A stretch of 64,000 nucleotides of DNA from Pectobacterium peruviense. Lineage in GTDB: Bacteria > Pseudomonadota > Gammaproteobacteria > Enterobacterales > Enterobacteriaceae. Every line of letters starts with the position of its first letter. Positions within the stretch are counted from its first letter, which is position 1. Below are positions 17,839 to 25,567 of this stretch, piece after piece. The stretch lies in assembly GCF_002847345.1 (NCBI RefSeq), contig NZ_LXFV01000001.1, forward strand, positions 434,001 to 498,000, in the 5' to 3' direction. Below the pieces are notes generated by a model. It was not told the DNA's origin, did no database searches, and was given only the letters and a program-made list of their open reading frames with translations. The translations under genes were made by a program, and so were the position numbers.

Positions 17839-19545
17839 ATGAAAAGATTTGCGCTGTCGCTCCTTGCGGGTCTGGTCGCTTTACAGGCCAGCGCGGCTAC
17901 ACCGGACCGTCTCACCATCGTCAATCAGTATGTTGACAACGTGCTGGCGAAAGCCGGTGACCATTATCACGGTCAATCACCTACACCACTGCTTGCTGAT
18001 GGCGTCGATCCACGTACTGGCAAACAGATGGAGTGGATCTTCCCTGATGGTCGTCAGGCCGTATTATCCAACTTCTCCGCTCAGCAGAACCTGATGCGCG
18101 TGCTGGTTGGTCTCAGCAACCTGAGCGGTAATGCCAGCTATAAGCAGCGTGCCGAAGCGATTGTGAAGTACCACTTTCAACATTATCAGGATGAGAGCGG
18201 CCTGCTGATTTGGGGCGGCCACCGCTTCGTTGATTTAAAAACGCTGCAACCGGAAGGCCCGAGTGAAAAAGAGATGGTGCATGAGCTGAAAAATGCCTAT
18301 CCCTACTACGATTTGATGTTCAGCGTTGATAAAGACGCGACTGCACGCTTTATTCGCGGTTTCTGGAATGCGCACGTTTATGACTGGAAGGTTATGGAAA
18401 CCAGTCGCCACGGTAAATACGGGCAAAAAATAGGTGCACTCTGGCAAAGCCCGTTCGAACAACAGCCGCCCTTCTTCGCCACCAAGGGCCTCAGCTTCCT
18501 GAATGCGGGTAACGATCTGATCTATTCCGCATCGCTGCTGTATAAATACAATAAGGAAGATGGCGCGCTGGTCTGGGCAAAACGTTTGGCGCAGCAGTAT
18601 GTACTGCCACGGGATAAGGCAACCGGCCTTGGCGTGTACCAGTTTACGCAGGCGCTGAAACGTGATGAAACTACCGATGATGCGGATACGCATTCCAAAT
18701 ACGGCGATCGCGCCCAACGTCAGTTTGGCCCAGAGTTCGGCCCGACCGCGTTGGAAGGCAATATGATGCTGAAAGGACGTACCAGCACGATTTATTCTGA
18801 AAACGCGCTCATGCAGATTCAACTGGGCAAAGATTTAGGTGCGGAAGGTAAAGAGTTGCTGACGTGGACAACCGACGGCCTGAAAGCCTTTGCCAAATAT
18901 GCCTACAACGAATCCGACAACACGTTCCGTCCGATGCTGGCTAACGGCAAAGATCTTTCCAACTACGTTCTGCCGCGTGACGGCTACTACGGTAAAAAAG
19001 GCACCGTTCTCAAGCCTTATGCTGCGGATAATTCGTTCCTGCTTTCGTATGCTCGCGCCTATACCGTTTCACCGGACGCCGAACTGTGGCGTGTTGCACG
19101 TGGTATCGCTGGCGCACAAGGGCTGGGTGAATTAGGTTCAGCGCCGGGTAAAGACGTCAAAGTTGATCTCGCCACCAAGAACAACGATCCCTATGCCCTG
19201 TTCGCGCTGCTGGATCTGTATCAGGCGAGCAAAGTGAAAGACTATTTGTCGCTGGCGGAAAAAGTGGGCGATAACATTATCAGCACACGTTATAAAAATG
19301 GCTTCTTCATGGCCGATTCCAACAGACAATATGCTGATGTCGACACCATCGAGCCTTATGCCCTGTTAGCGCTGGAAGCGGCGGTACGCAATCAGCCACA
19401 GTCCGTTGCCCCGTTCTTGAATGGCGCAGGCTTTACCGAAGGCGGCTACCGCATGGAAGATGGTTCAACGCGCGTGTCCACTCGCGATAACGAACTCTTC
19501 CTGCTGAACGTTGGTGAAACATTGAAACCCAACAACAAGAAATAA
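17839..19545 (+). CDS. Periplasmic pectate lyase, polysaccharide lyase family 2
   Basis: A 568-residue enzyme that cleaves polygalacturonate or oligogalacturonates by beta-elimination. It has a clear signal peptide (MKRFALSLLAGLVALQASA). The rest is an (alpha/alpha) barrel of the PL2 family, with RFIRGFWNAHVYDW, METSRHGKYG and GPEFGPTALEGNMM blocks. PL2 occurs in two forms: a cytoplasmic exolytic one (PelW) and a periplasmic endolytic one (Yersinia YePL2A). The signal peptide places this protein in the second group. It lies directly after two oligogalacturonate porins, so it probably acts on oligomers entering the periplasm. The terminator just upstream implies its own promoter. Confidence 0.88.
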   Translation: MKRFALSLLAGLVALQASAATPDRLTIVNQYVDNVLAKAGDHYHGQSPTPLLADGVDPRTGKQMEWIFPDGRQAVLSNFSAQQNLMRVLVGLSNLSGNASYKQRAEAIVKYHFQHYQDESGLLIWGGHRFVDLKTLQPEGPSEKEMVHELKNAYPYYDLMFSVDKDATARFIRGFWNAHVYDWKVMETSRHGKYGQKIGALWQSPFEQQPPFFATKGLSFLNAGNDLIYSASLLYKYNKEDGALVWAKRLAQQYVLPRDKATGLGVYQFTQALKRDETTDDADTHSKYGDRAQRQFGPEFGPTALEGNMMLKGRTSTIYSENALMQIQLGKDLGAEGKELLTWTTDGLKAFAKYAYNESDNTFRPMLANGKDLSNYVLPRDGYYGKKGTVLKPYAADNSFLLSYARAYTVSPDAELWRVARGIAGAQGLGELGSAPGKDVKVDLATKNNDPYALFALLDLYQASKVKDYLSLAEKVGDNIISTRYKNGFFMADSNRQYADVDTIEPYALLALEAAVRNQPQSVAPFLNGAGFTEGGYRMEDGSTRVSTRDNELFLLNVGETLKPNNKK

Positions 19546-19562
19546 GCGTTAATCCTCAACGC

Positions 19563-19588
19563 GCCAATGGTGGTTCGCTGCCATTGGC
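19563..19588. terminator. Hairpin after the pectate lyase gene
   Basis: The stem GCCAATGG/CCATTGGC has a 10-base loop, 18 bases after the lyase stop. No T-run follows on the plus strand. A second stem (ATGCTGG/CCAGCAT, 19662-19690) lies closer to the convergent binding-protein gene. One or both probably end these convergent transcripts. Confidence 0.45.
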
Positions 19589-19714
19589 AATCCCTCTTAC
19601 TTACCCCGCTCAACCATGCACAGAACAAGATAACCATGACACGATGCACTTATATAACGTAATGCTGGCCACTATTGATGTGACCAGCATAAGTTGACGC
19701 AATAATTTCAGGTG

Positions 19715-20836
19715 TTAGTTAACCAACGGGACTTCTGGGTGCACGCCAAGCCAGCCCGGCGTTGGTTCTCCTTTGGCTTCACCCACATACAGGCTCAGCT
19801 GTGCGCGAAAACGTTCTACCGCACCACGGTCGTACATGAAATCAGCAAAAGCCTGAGGACGCGTGTTACGGTATTCCCAGATATGTTTGTAACCCACTGG
19901 CGGCTCAACATCGGTACGTACTGACCACATACGTGAGACCTGAGTCTGCGTTTGCGGATCCAGTACCCAGCTCAGATACAGCTTGGCGCTTTCTGGGTGT
20001 TTAGCCTGTTTGAAGATGGCTGCACGTTGCGCCCAAGAGACAAACGGATCGGACTTCGGCAGAACAAAGCGGGTTACAGCATCGGCTGCCGGAACGAGTG
20101 CGCCGGAACTGGTAAACGTTGCGCTGTATTTTCCTGTCGCGATCTCAGCACCGGGCACGTTGGTGCCACGTACGTAGACGGGATCCTGCTCCTGCAATTT
20201 TTTAACAAAATCCCAGCCGTATTTATCTACAGCCAGTTTGTACCAGAACAACACCGCATCATCGTCGTTAGGATAGGCCAGAATCAAATTGCCCCTCAGA
20301 TTGGGACGAAGATAGTCATTGACTTCGCGCGGCCAGGATTTTTCATCCAAAAGTTGGGTGTTGACCAGATTGCTGAATGCAATGACATAGGCGCCAGTCC
20401 AGGCACCATCCGCATCACGAAACTCTGGGTAGATTTTGTCCCAGCCCCGAGCCTTGTAATTCAGCAACACGCCTTCCTTTTTCCAACGCGGGAAATTCTG
20501 CACCGTTTGCAACTGCACCACATCAGGAATCAGGGTGTCGGTCGCCAGTTGGTTATCGATACGGGCATCATGATATTTGCTGTAATCGACAATCACATTC
20601 AGTTTCATGCCAGGAAAACGCGTCTCAAATGCATTCTTGAAGCCAGTTTGCTGCGACTGCACGTCACCACCGGCATAGACAGTGACCGTACCACCTTCTC
20701 TCAACGCACTCTGATAGATTTGATCCAGCGAACGCGTCTCAATTTCGACGCCCGCCTGACTTTGTCCGACGCTGAGACCGGCCATCATGGCCAACATCAG
20801 CACTGTTTTCTTCAGGTACTTCCCAGTGTATTGCAT
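19715..20836 (-). CDS. Periplasmic solute-binding protein (ABC type, family 1)
   Basis: A 373-residue extracellular solute-binding protein. I chose ATG at 20836 over GTG at 20851 because AAGGA stands 7 bases before it. The signal is MQYTGKYLKK followed by a hydrophobic core ending QSQAG. The mature chain has GTVTVYAGGDVQSQQTGFKNA, DYSKYHDARIDNQL and PNDDDAVLFWYKLA blocks of the Fe3+/spermidine/putrescine-type binding proteins (AfuA/PotD-like). Its ligand is unknown. No permease or ATPase gene adjoins it, so it is an orphan component or works with a distant transporter. Confidence 0.75.
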   Translation of the reverse strand: MQYTGKYLKKTVLMLAMMAGLSVGQSQAGVEIETRSLDQIYQSALREGGTVTVYAGGDVQSQQTGFKNAFETRFPGMKLNVIVDYSKYHDARIDNQLATDTLIPDVVQLQTVQNFPRWKKEGVLLNYKARGWDKIYPEFRDADGAWTGAYVIAFSNLVNTQLLDEKSWPREVNDYLRPNLRGNLILAYPNDDDAVLFWYKLAVDKYGWDFVKKLQEQDPVYVRGTNVPGAEIATGKYSATFTSSGALVPAADAVTRFVLPKSDPFVSWAQRAAIFKQAKHPESAKLYLSWVLDPQTQTQVSRMWSVRTDVEPPVGYKHIWEYRNTRPQAFADFMYDRGAVERFRAQLSLYVGEAKGEPTPGWLGVHPEVPLVN

Positions 20837-20991
20837 TGTGATTTCCTTCACTTAATGAATAAAACCCGTGCCGACAAACAACAGATATCAGCCGTTGAAA
20901 CGGCAACGGTGTGACCAGCGAATCGTGAGTACGCGACGCGCAGGATTGGAGCGGCGATGAGATCGCCAAAACAAAGTCGAAATAAAAAAGT

Positions 20992-21138
20992 ATGAGCCTT
21001 CGTTATAATATCTTCCGCCCAAAGGCCAATATTCACACTTATGCTATGGAATTAATCCGTGAGTTTACAGGATTAAATAAAGATGCATACGAAGAAAAAG
21101 CGAACGATATAGTTAAAAATATTGAATGGATAAAATGA
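20992..21138 (+). CDS. Short frame, 48 aa, possibly a gene remnant
   Basis: An uninterrupted frame, MSLRYNIFRPKANIHTY then AMELIREFTG...NIEWIK, has protein-like composition (charged, helical C-terminus) in otherwise AT-rich non-coding DNA. It has only a weak upstream purine run. It could be a tiny gene or the 3' end of a lost gene at the edge of the CDI region. I do not recognise it. Confidence 0.35.
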   Translation: MSLRYNIFRPKANIHTYAMELIREFTGLNKDAYEEKANDIVKNIEWIK

Positions 21139-21273
21139 GATTACGCTTTTATGTGGAGATAGATGCAATATAAAAATATAGGATTGGATTATTCATATTA
21201 TGAAATTATTACAATTTTAATGATATTATTTAATACCATACCGAAATGAGAATATTAGGATTGAAATTTATTT
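21139..21273. other. AT-rich non-coding stretch
   Basis: A very AT-rich gap at the edge of the CDI cassette region. No gene or clear signal is seen. Confidence 0.4.
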
Positions 21274-21675
21274 TCACACAGAGGGAAAAACATCACCGGA
21301 GAATAAATTTTCTGGCATAACGTCAAGATAATCCGGGAGCAGACCATATTCATCCAGAAACACCCGATGCTGCGCAATAATTGCGAACGCTTGCTGCAAC
21401 GGCGCTTTTATTTGTTCTGCACCGGCAATCCACTGCTGGTTATACCGTAAAAACTCCGCCGTTTTTTCCAGTTCCTCTAACGACCATTGATCGACGGGAT
21501 CGTAAGCCAGTTCAAGCTCGGCGATATAGGTTCGAAGCTCAGATAAATAACGCTGAAACAGATCAAAATCAGCCACGGTGGCACAGGCAGCTCGATTAAA
21601 AAAAGCGTTAAATGCCTGCTGAACCAATCCCCTATTCATATAATGCACATCCCTAACCTGTCTGATTTTCGCCAC
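21274..21675 (-). CDS. Hypothetical protein, candidate immunity or accessory gene
   Basis: A 133-residue, soluble, largely helical and acidic protein (LSELRTYIAELELAYDPVDQ; LEELEKTAEFLRYNQQW). The initial MAKIRQVRDVHY may be leader; MNRGLVQQAF at 21639 is the likelier start. It is the last of a run of short minus-strand genes downstream of hecA/cdiI. Its size and position suit an immunity protein of a polymorphic toxin, but no family is recognised. Confidence 0.5.
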   Translation of the reverse strand: MAKIRQVRDVHYMNRGLVQQAFNAFFNRAACATVADFDLFQRYLSELRTYIAELELAYDPVDQWSLEELEKTAEFLRYNQQWIAGAEQIKAPLQQAFAIIAQHRVFLDEYGLLPDYLDVMPENLFSGDVFPSV

Positions 21676-21690
21676 GTATTCTATATCAAC

Positions 21691-22242
21691 TTATTGCGCG
21701 TACGGCACCGAATACACTGCAAATATTCTGCAAGGCCCCGGTTCACAGCCGTGGAAAACGTCACTTTCCAGATGTCTTTTCGCATCATCAAAAGAAGCCA
21801 GTAGGCAATGCTCATTGATATCCAACTCTTCCGCCATATGGTTACAGGATAAGTAGGAGCACTCAGGTGATTGCTCAAGGTAAAAAGAGACAATATCAAA
21901 ACCCTGCAATATTTTTTGCTCTGGTATCTTCACATCAGTGTCAAAAGACACTTCTGGTTCGAACAGACTCCATTCTAATGTATCTTCATCATACTGATAC
22001 TCGTATGCCTCGTAATAAAACATCGTAGTATCACTCATATCAATCCCCTCCTCTTTTGCCAGAGAATAAATCAGCTCCGGCGAATCAAACAGCCAGTAGC
22101 CGTTATGACGCCAGAACTGAATATATTCACAAAAGGCATCAGAGACACAACAACTCACCGAGTAAATATCGTTTACTTTATCGGTTTTAAGCCAATTTGG
22201 CTTCAACGAGACTCTTTTAGCTAAATACCCAATTGGGATCAT
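21691..22242 (-). CDS. Hypothetical protein, probable orphan immunity protein
   Basis: A 183-residue acidic cytosolic protein (MIPIGYLAKRVSLKPNWL; FWRHNGYWLFDSPELI; a C-terminal GFDIVSFYLEQSPECSYLSC and CEPGPCRIFAVY). The cysteine-rich PECSYLSCNH and CEPGP blocks look like a conserved family of toxin-linked proteins. That is recollection, not a search. It lies in the CDI cassette region, 15 bases before the next gene. A toxin partner is not visible, so an orphan immunity gene is inferred. Confidence 0.6.
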   Translation of the reverse strand: MIPIGYLAKRVSLKPNWLKTDKVNDIYSVSCCVSDAFCEYIQFWRHNGYWLFDSPELIYSLAKEEGIDMSDTTMFYYEAYEYQYDEDTLEWSLFEPEVSFDTDVKIPEQKILQGFDIVSFYLEQSPECSYLSCNHMAEELDINEHCLLASFDDAKRHLESDVFHGCEPGPCRIFAVYSVPYAQ

Positions 22243-22303
22243 ATCATTTCGCTCCTTTGTGTTTTTTTATTATCGTTTTATGGAACCTGTTAATTATAAA
22301 ATT

Positions 22304-22564
22304 TCATTTTGGATAGGAAATAGCAACTTTATACTCATCACATATAAATCCTTCATCGGCTTTATTGTGAGGAGTTCTAGCTGTGGAGAAATATCTTAAT
22401 GTTGGTTCTTGTCTTTTTATTTCAAAACATAGTTGTTGAGATATTTTTTTAGAAAAAAACACTACCGTCACAAGATCCTCAAATCCATCTGAGATCTCCT
22501 TTACTGAGTTCCCTTCGATAATAGATAGGTTGATGGCATTATTTATATGAGGAGACTTTGTCAT
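22304..22564 (-). CDS. Hypothetical small protein, candidate orphan immunity protein
   Basis: An 86-residue soluble protein (MTKSPHINNAINLSIIEGNS; VTVVFFSKKISQQLCFEIK; EGFICDEYKVAISYPK). Base composition is AT-rich like its neighbours. No family is recognised. The location between candidate immunity genes suggests a similar role, but this is context only. Confidence 0.45.
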   Translation of the reverse strand: MTKSPHINNAINLSIIEGNSVKEISDGFEDLVTVVFFSKKISQQLCFEIKRQEPTLRYFSTARTPHNKADEGFICDEYKVAISYPK

Positions 22565-22673
22565 TTAATATCATTATGTTATATAACAATTTAGCAGAGG
22601 GGATTTCTTATCCACATGGTGGTAGACCGATAGACAAAAATCCTGACCTGTTTTAGGAGTTGGAGTTTTGCTG

Positions 22674-22949
22674 CTAACGAGACACAGACAATTCATATAA
22701 ACGAGTTCTTAACTCATCAAAGACATCATTCTCAGTCTGTAGCATTTTTCCATTTTCGCACAATACAAGATCATTCAAAGATCCCATACCACCGTAAAAA
22801 TTAAGAATCCTATAAATTGCATCTTGCGGATCGTCATCAATGTAGGAACATAGTCGTAATAATATACTCGACCATTCACTCATATTATTTCCGGACAATA
22901 AAAATGCCATCTCACTCAATATCTCTTTAATCTCAATGTTTTTTATCAT
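22674..22949 (-). CDS. CdiI-like immunity protein, second family member
   Basis: A 91-residue protein clearly homologous to the gene right after hecA (25286-25567). Both have the block YGGMGSLNDL(V/L)L, an MA(F/L)LL segment and a C-terminal FD.LR.....L. It is therefore a diverged immunity gene of the same family. It follows, by 24 bases, a short frame that may be the tail of a toxin. No secretable cognate toxin remains, so it probably protects against toxins of neighbouring strains. Confidence 0.7.
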   Translation of the reverse strand: MIKNIEIKEILSEMAFLLSGNNMSEWSSILLRLCSYIDDDPQDAIYRILNFYGGMGSLNDLVLCENGKMLQTENDVFDELRTRLYELSVSR

Positions 22950-22973
22950 TCCAAATATCCTGTAAAAATCATC

Positions 22974-23164
22974 TCAAACCCTGATAACATCCACGAAGTT
23001 GGAATCACAATCTATTGAATACCAATAATATACGCTGTCTTTATAACGAAAATATATTATATTCGCCTTTGCTTCTGAGCCTTCAACCCGGCTTACGTAC
23101 GCACGATATCCATCATCCGCGTGCCATATCCCGCAGGTTTCCGTCACTCGAACATAATTATATG
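22974..23164 (-). pseudogene. Probable tail of a lost CDI-type toxin
   Basis: The C-terminal ~63 residues of this frame (VLSYNYVRVTETCGIWHADD ... DSNFVDVIRV) read like a real protein end. They stop 24 bases before an immunity gene, the normal toxin-immunity spacing. Upstream the frame runs antisense through a symE-like remnant (23175-23285), so the true N-terminus is missing. It shares no visible similarity with the two complete toxin tails in the window. Confidence 0.45.
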
Positions 23165-23174
23165 ACAAGACTTT

Positions 23175-23285
23175 TCTGCCAGACTCCCAATTAACTGGCT
23201 GGAAGCAACGGGATTTGCGACCGATACCCCAGTCGTCATCACCGTTGAACAGGAGCAACTGGTGATACGGCCTGCAGTTGAATGA
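23175..23285 (+). pseudogene. symE-like toxin remnant (3' end)
   Basis: On the plus strand about 36 codons read NWLEATGFATDTPVVITVEQ then LVIRPAVE and stop. This is the C-terminal half of the SymE/SpoVT-AbrB-like toxin family (pattern GxWLExAGFxxGxPVxVxVxxGxLVI). An in-frame stop precedes it and no start is present. It overlaps, antisense, the beginning of the frame at 22974-23258. Confidence 0.65.
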
Positions 23286-23290
23286 CAGGC

Positions 23291-23325
23291 AAAAAAATCC
23301 CAGCCGCTGAGGTCTGGGATTTTAG
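23291..23325 (-). terminator. Rho-independent terminator
   Basis: The stem AAATCCCAG/CTGGGATTT has a 10-base loop. On the minus strand TTTTTTT follows, which ends the toxin/immunity cassette at 23364-25089. On the plus strand TTTTAG follows, so it may also have served the symE-like gene. Confidence 0.75.
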
Positions 23326-23363
23326 TCAATTTAATTTAATAAACTGACTGGCCGTTATTTTAT

Positions 23364-23726
23364 TCATGCATTAACGTCATAACGCTCATCCTGAATAATG
23401 TAAGGCTCTGCAACATCTTCCCACACAGTATTCGCCATGTTTTGCCATTCTGTCGGATTCTTCTGTTTTGCAATATAATCTCTGATTAGCTTAACAGCCT
23501 GGTTAAAACCCACCTTATCTAACTCAACAAATGAATAAAATTTTAGATATTCACCTTCTTCAGATTTAATTATTTCATGCAGTTCGGGATAGTCTGGTAA
23601 AAGCACAGCATCCAGTAGATCGCCAAAGGCATCCCAATAACTCCCGTTAACAAAGCCCCCGGTCCTTTGAAAATTACTTTCTCTTTGCCCATTATCATTC
23701 CAACCGATAAATAAACTCGCCCCCAT
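23364..23726 (-). CDS. Probable immunity protein of the orphan CdiA toxin
   Basis: A 120-residue acidic, soluble protein (MGASLFIGWNDNGQRESNFQ; WDAFGDLLDAVLLPDYPELH). It starts 5 bases after the end of the orphan CdiA-type toxin and ends just before a terminator. This is the standard layout of a cdiI gene. The protein family is not recognised. Pairing with the toxin at 23731-25089 is inferred from position. Confidence 0.7.
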   Translation of the reverse strand: MGASLFIGWNDNGQRESNFQRTGGFVNGSYWDAFGDLLDAVLLPDYPELHEIIKSEEGEYLKFYSFVELDKVGFNQAVKLIRDYIAKQKNPTEWQNMANTVWEDVAEPYIIQDERYDVNA

Positions 23727-23730
23727 ACTA

Positions 23731-25089
23731 TCACCTCATAATAATAACTTTATCTTGCTGTGCTTTAGGCAGTGTTTTTATATAATCCATGAAGGTTTTT
23801 TGGTTAGCAGGCGTTAGAACTCTAAAATCGACAGGCACAAAGTCAGCTTTTTGCAAGTGATCTTGGATAACATCTCTTCCACTACCAACACTCATGTTCT
23901 TCTCATAAAACTTATTTAGCCCATCGATTTCTTTTTGTGACAGTCTATCGGTCGTATACATGGCATCAACGGTTTTACCTTTATTAGGGCCTGACGTAAT
24001 TACAAAATCAGGTGAAGTTCCTGATTTTGTTCCAGGCGAAGGCGTATAGCGCTCCATTGTACCAAGAGTAGGCTCTAATTGTGCGGCAGATGCGGCTTCC
24101 GCCGGTTTTAGCTTACCGTTCCCCCCCAGATCCGGGGTATTAAGTCGGACATGTCCTTCCAGCGGTGTCACATTGACTTTTACTTCGTAAATACCATCTG
24201 CATTCTTGACCAGCTTTTCTGTTTTTCCCAGTACAGCACCGAACTCCGGCACTTTCTTACCAGGTAAAAATATGCTCGCCAATATTCCGCCTGTCGCTTC
24301 CAGCGCGGCCTGATTGCCACCAGACGCCTGTTTGAGCGTGTCGGCTACTGCTGACCAGGTTTCACTCTTCATCAGCGCTTTCACTGCGTCGGCTGCTGCC
24401 TGATTTTTACCTGCCAGATCGCTTAAAGCCTTATTACAATAACCATCTCCGACAGCACATGACGCCAGTGCCATCGCACCATCCGCAACATAATCTGTTC
24501 CACCTAATGCAGCATCACCAGTATCACCAGTATCACCAGTATCAGCGACAGCATTGATAATGCTGTTCGCAATAGCCGATGTAGTGCCTTCACCCAACTT
24601 GTCACGTACCTGCTGCTTCCACCATTCCGCACTTTCTTTTACTGACTGACGGGCTTTATCTCCGGCCAGCGAGTTATTCTCCACCGCATTACGCCCTGAC
24701 TGCGCTCCGCTGGCGGCGGAGGCGGTGCTGTTGCTTGCCAGGCCGGATACCAGCCCCGCGGCCAGTGTCGAGAGCGCGCTAACTGACTGTTTCTCCGCTT
24801 CCGTCAGGTCGTTCGCCGTTTTGCCGGGGTATTCTTTGGCCATGATGGCACGGGCAGCCAGTTCACCGCTGGAGGCACCTAGCGCCCCTGCTGCCGCATC
24901 CTGACCCGACAGTTGTGCAACCACCGCACCCACCACCGCATGCGCCATCGCGTTTGCTGCAATATCGGATGCTGTGGCTTTGCTCTCATCTTTCGGCATC
25001 GTGACATCTTTCACCAACTGTGCCAGATACGGTGACGCGCCGCTGGCAATCGCTTTCTGGATATCCCCGCCCGCCAGTGCCTGAATCGC
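23731..25089 (-). CDS. Orphan CdiA C-terminal toxin module (no secretion signals)
   Basis: The frame runs to 25272, but only the part to about 25089 matches HecA, so I give that as the module. It repeats HecA's pre-toxin region nearly exactly (ALAGGDIQKAIASGASPYLA up to SGRNAVENN). After the VENN motif it diverges into a different toxin of ~300 residues. The end carries PDFVITSGPNKGKTVDAMYT and ADFVPVDFRVLTPANQ, a nuclease-like pattern seen in CDI and hemagglutinin toxins; the activity is unproven. There is no signal peptide or TPS domain. The first ~60 residues of the open frame are frameshifted HecA and antisense symE, so the module is probably silent unless recombined onto hecA. Confidence 0.75.
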   Translation of the reverse strand, partial: AIQALAGGDIQKAIASGASPYLAQLVKDVTMPKDESKATASDIAANAMAHAVVGAVVAQLSGQDAAAGALGASSGELAARAIMAKEYPGKTANDLTEAEKQSVSALSTLAAGLVSGLASNSTASAASGAQSGRNAVENNSLAGDKARQSVKESAEWWKQQVRDKLGEGTTSAIANSIINAVADTGDTGDTGDAALGGTDYVADGAMALASCAVGDGYCNKALSDLAGKNQAAADAVKALMKSETWSAVADTLKQASGGNQAALEATGGILASIFLPGKKVPEFGAVLGKTEKLVKNADGIYEVKVNVTPLEGHVRLNTPDLGGNGKLKPAEAASAAQLEPTLGTMERYTPSPGTKSGTSPDFVITSGPNKGKTVDAMYTTDRLSQKEIDGLNKFYEKNMSVGSGRDVIQDHLQKADFVPVDFRVLTPANQKTFMDYIKTLPKAQQDKVIIMR

Positions 25090-25132
25090 CGTCTTTCGGA
25101 CGTTCGACTTTGGAATCACCTTTCGCTTCCGC
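24672..25132 (-). repeat. Duplicate of the hecA pre-toxin region (orphan copy)
   Basis: Positions 24672-25090 are nearly identical to 26481-26898 inside hecA (constant offset 1809). Then 25091-25132 match 27025-27066 (offset 1934). The orphan copy therefore lacks 125 bases, which is not a multiple of three, so the upstream part is out of frame. Homology stops at the symE remnant. This block could serve recombination that swaps the toxin tail of hecA. Confidence 0.85.
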
Positions 25133-25245
25133 AGCTTAAACTCAACGGTAAGTGGCTGGAAGACCTCGGTTTTAACACCGGCCAGCCTGTTATCGTCACC
25201 GTTGAGCGCGGTAAACTGGTCATTGAGACGGAACTGCGGTTCTGA
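25132..25245 (+). pseudogene. symE-like toxin remnant (3' end)
   Basis: About 37 plus-strand codons read QLKLNGKWLEDLGFNTGQP then VIVTVERGKLVIETELRF and stop. This is a clear C-terminal half of a SymE-type toxin. Its 5' half is replaced by the hecA-derived block ending at 25132. It lies tail-to-tail with the cdiI gene. Confidence 0.75.
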
Positions 25246-25262
25246 CCGATAAAAACAACGAT

Positions 25263-25280
25263 CCCGGCTCAAGGGCCGGG
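25263..25280 (-). terminator. Terminator-like hairpin after cdiI
   Basis: The stem CCCGGC/GCCGGG has a 6-base loop, starting 5 bases past the cdiI stop. On the minus strand ATCGTTGTTTTT follows. It probably ends the hecB-hecA-cdiI transcript, and may also terminate the opposite symE-like remnant. Confidence 0.6.
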
Positions 25281-25285
25281 AGCAT

Positions 25286-25567
25286 TCAAGCGTATGAAAC
25301 CAAATTGAAAACTTCTGCTCTTAAGCAATCAAACTCTTCATTTTCATCGAATAGAAGAACACCATCCTTGTAGAGTAATAAGTCATTCAATGACCCCATT
25401 CCACCATAAAGGCCCAGAAGCTCTGTTCGGACTACATCTGGAGACACAATTAGTCTATTGGATAGTTCAGCAAGCCCATTAGCCCAGTCAGGATAACCAC
25501 CTATATTCAAAAGTAGTGCCATACGTTTTAATTTACTTTGTATAACTAGCAATCTATCTTGATTCAT
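25286..25567 (-). CDS. cdiI: CDI immunity protein of HecA/CdiA
   Basis: A 93-residue soluble protein (MNQDRLLVIQSKLKRMALLL; LGLYGGMGSLNDLLLYKDG). Its ATG overlaps the hecA stop (ATGA), so it is cotranslated with the giant toxin, as immunity genes are. A terminator follows directly. A diverged relative lies at 22674-22949. It should bind and block the HecA C-terminal toxin in the cytoplasm of siblings. The family (YGGMGSLNDL proteins) is known to me only as a toxin-linked domain of unknown structure. Confidence 0.8.
   Translation of the reverse strand: MNQDRLLVIQSKLKRMALLLNIGGYPDWANGLAELSNRLIVSPDVVRTELLGLYGGMGSLNDLLLYKDGVLLFDENEEFDCLRAEVFNLVSYA

Noticed and set aside
25090-25272. N-terminal part of the orphan toxin frame as real protein
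   Set aside because: It translates frameshifted hecA sequence and then the antisense of a symE remnant, so it is not a natural protein start.
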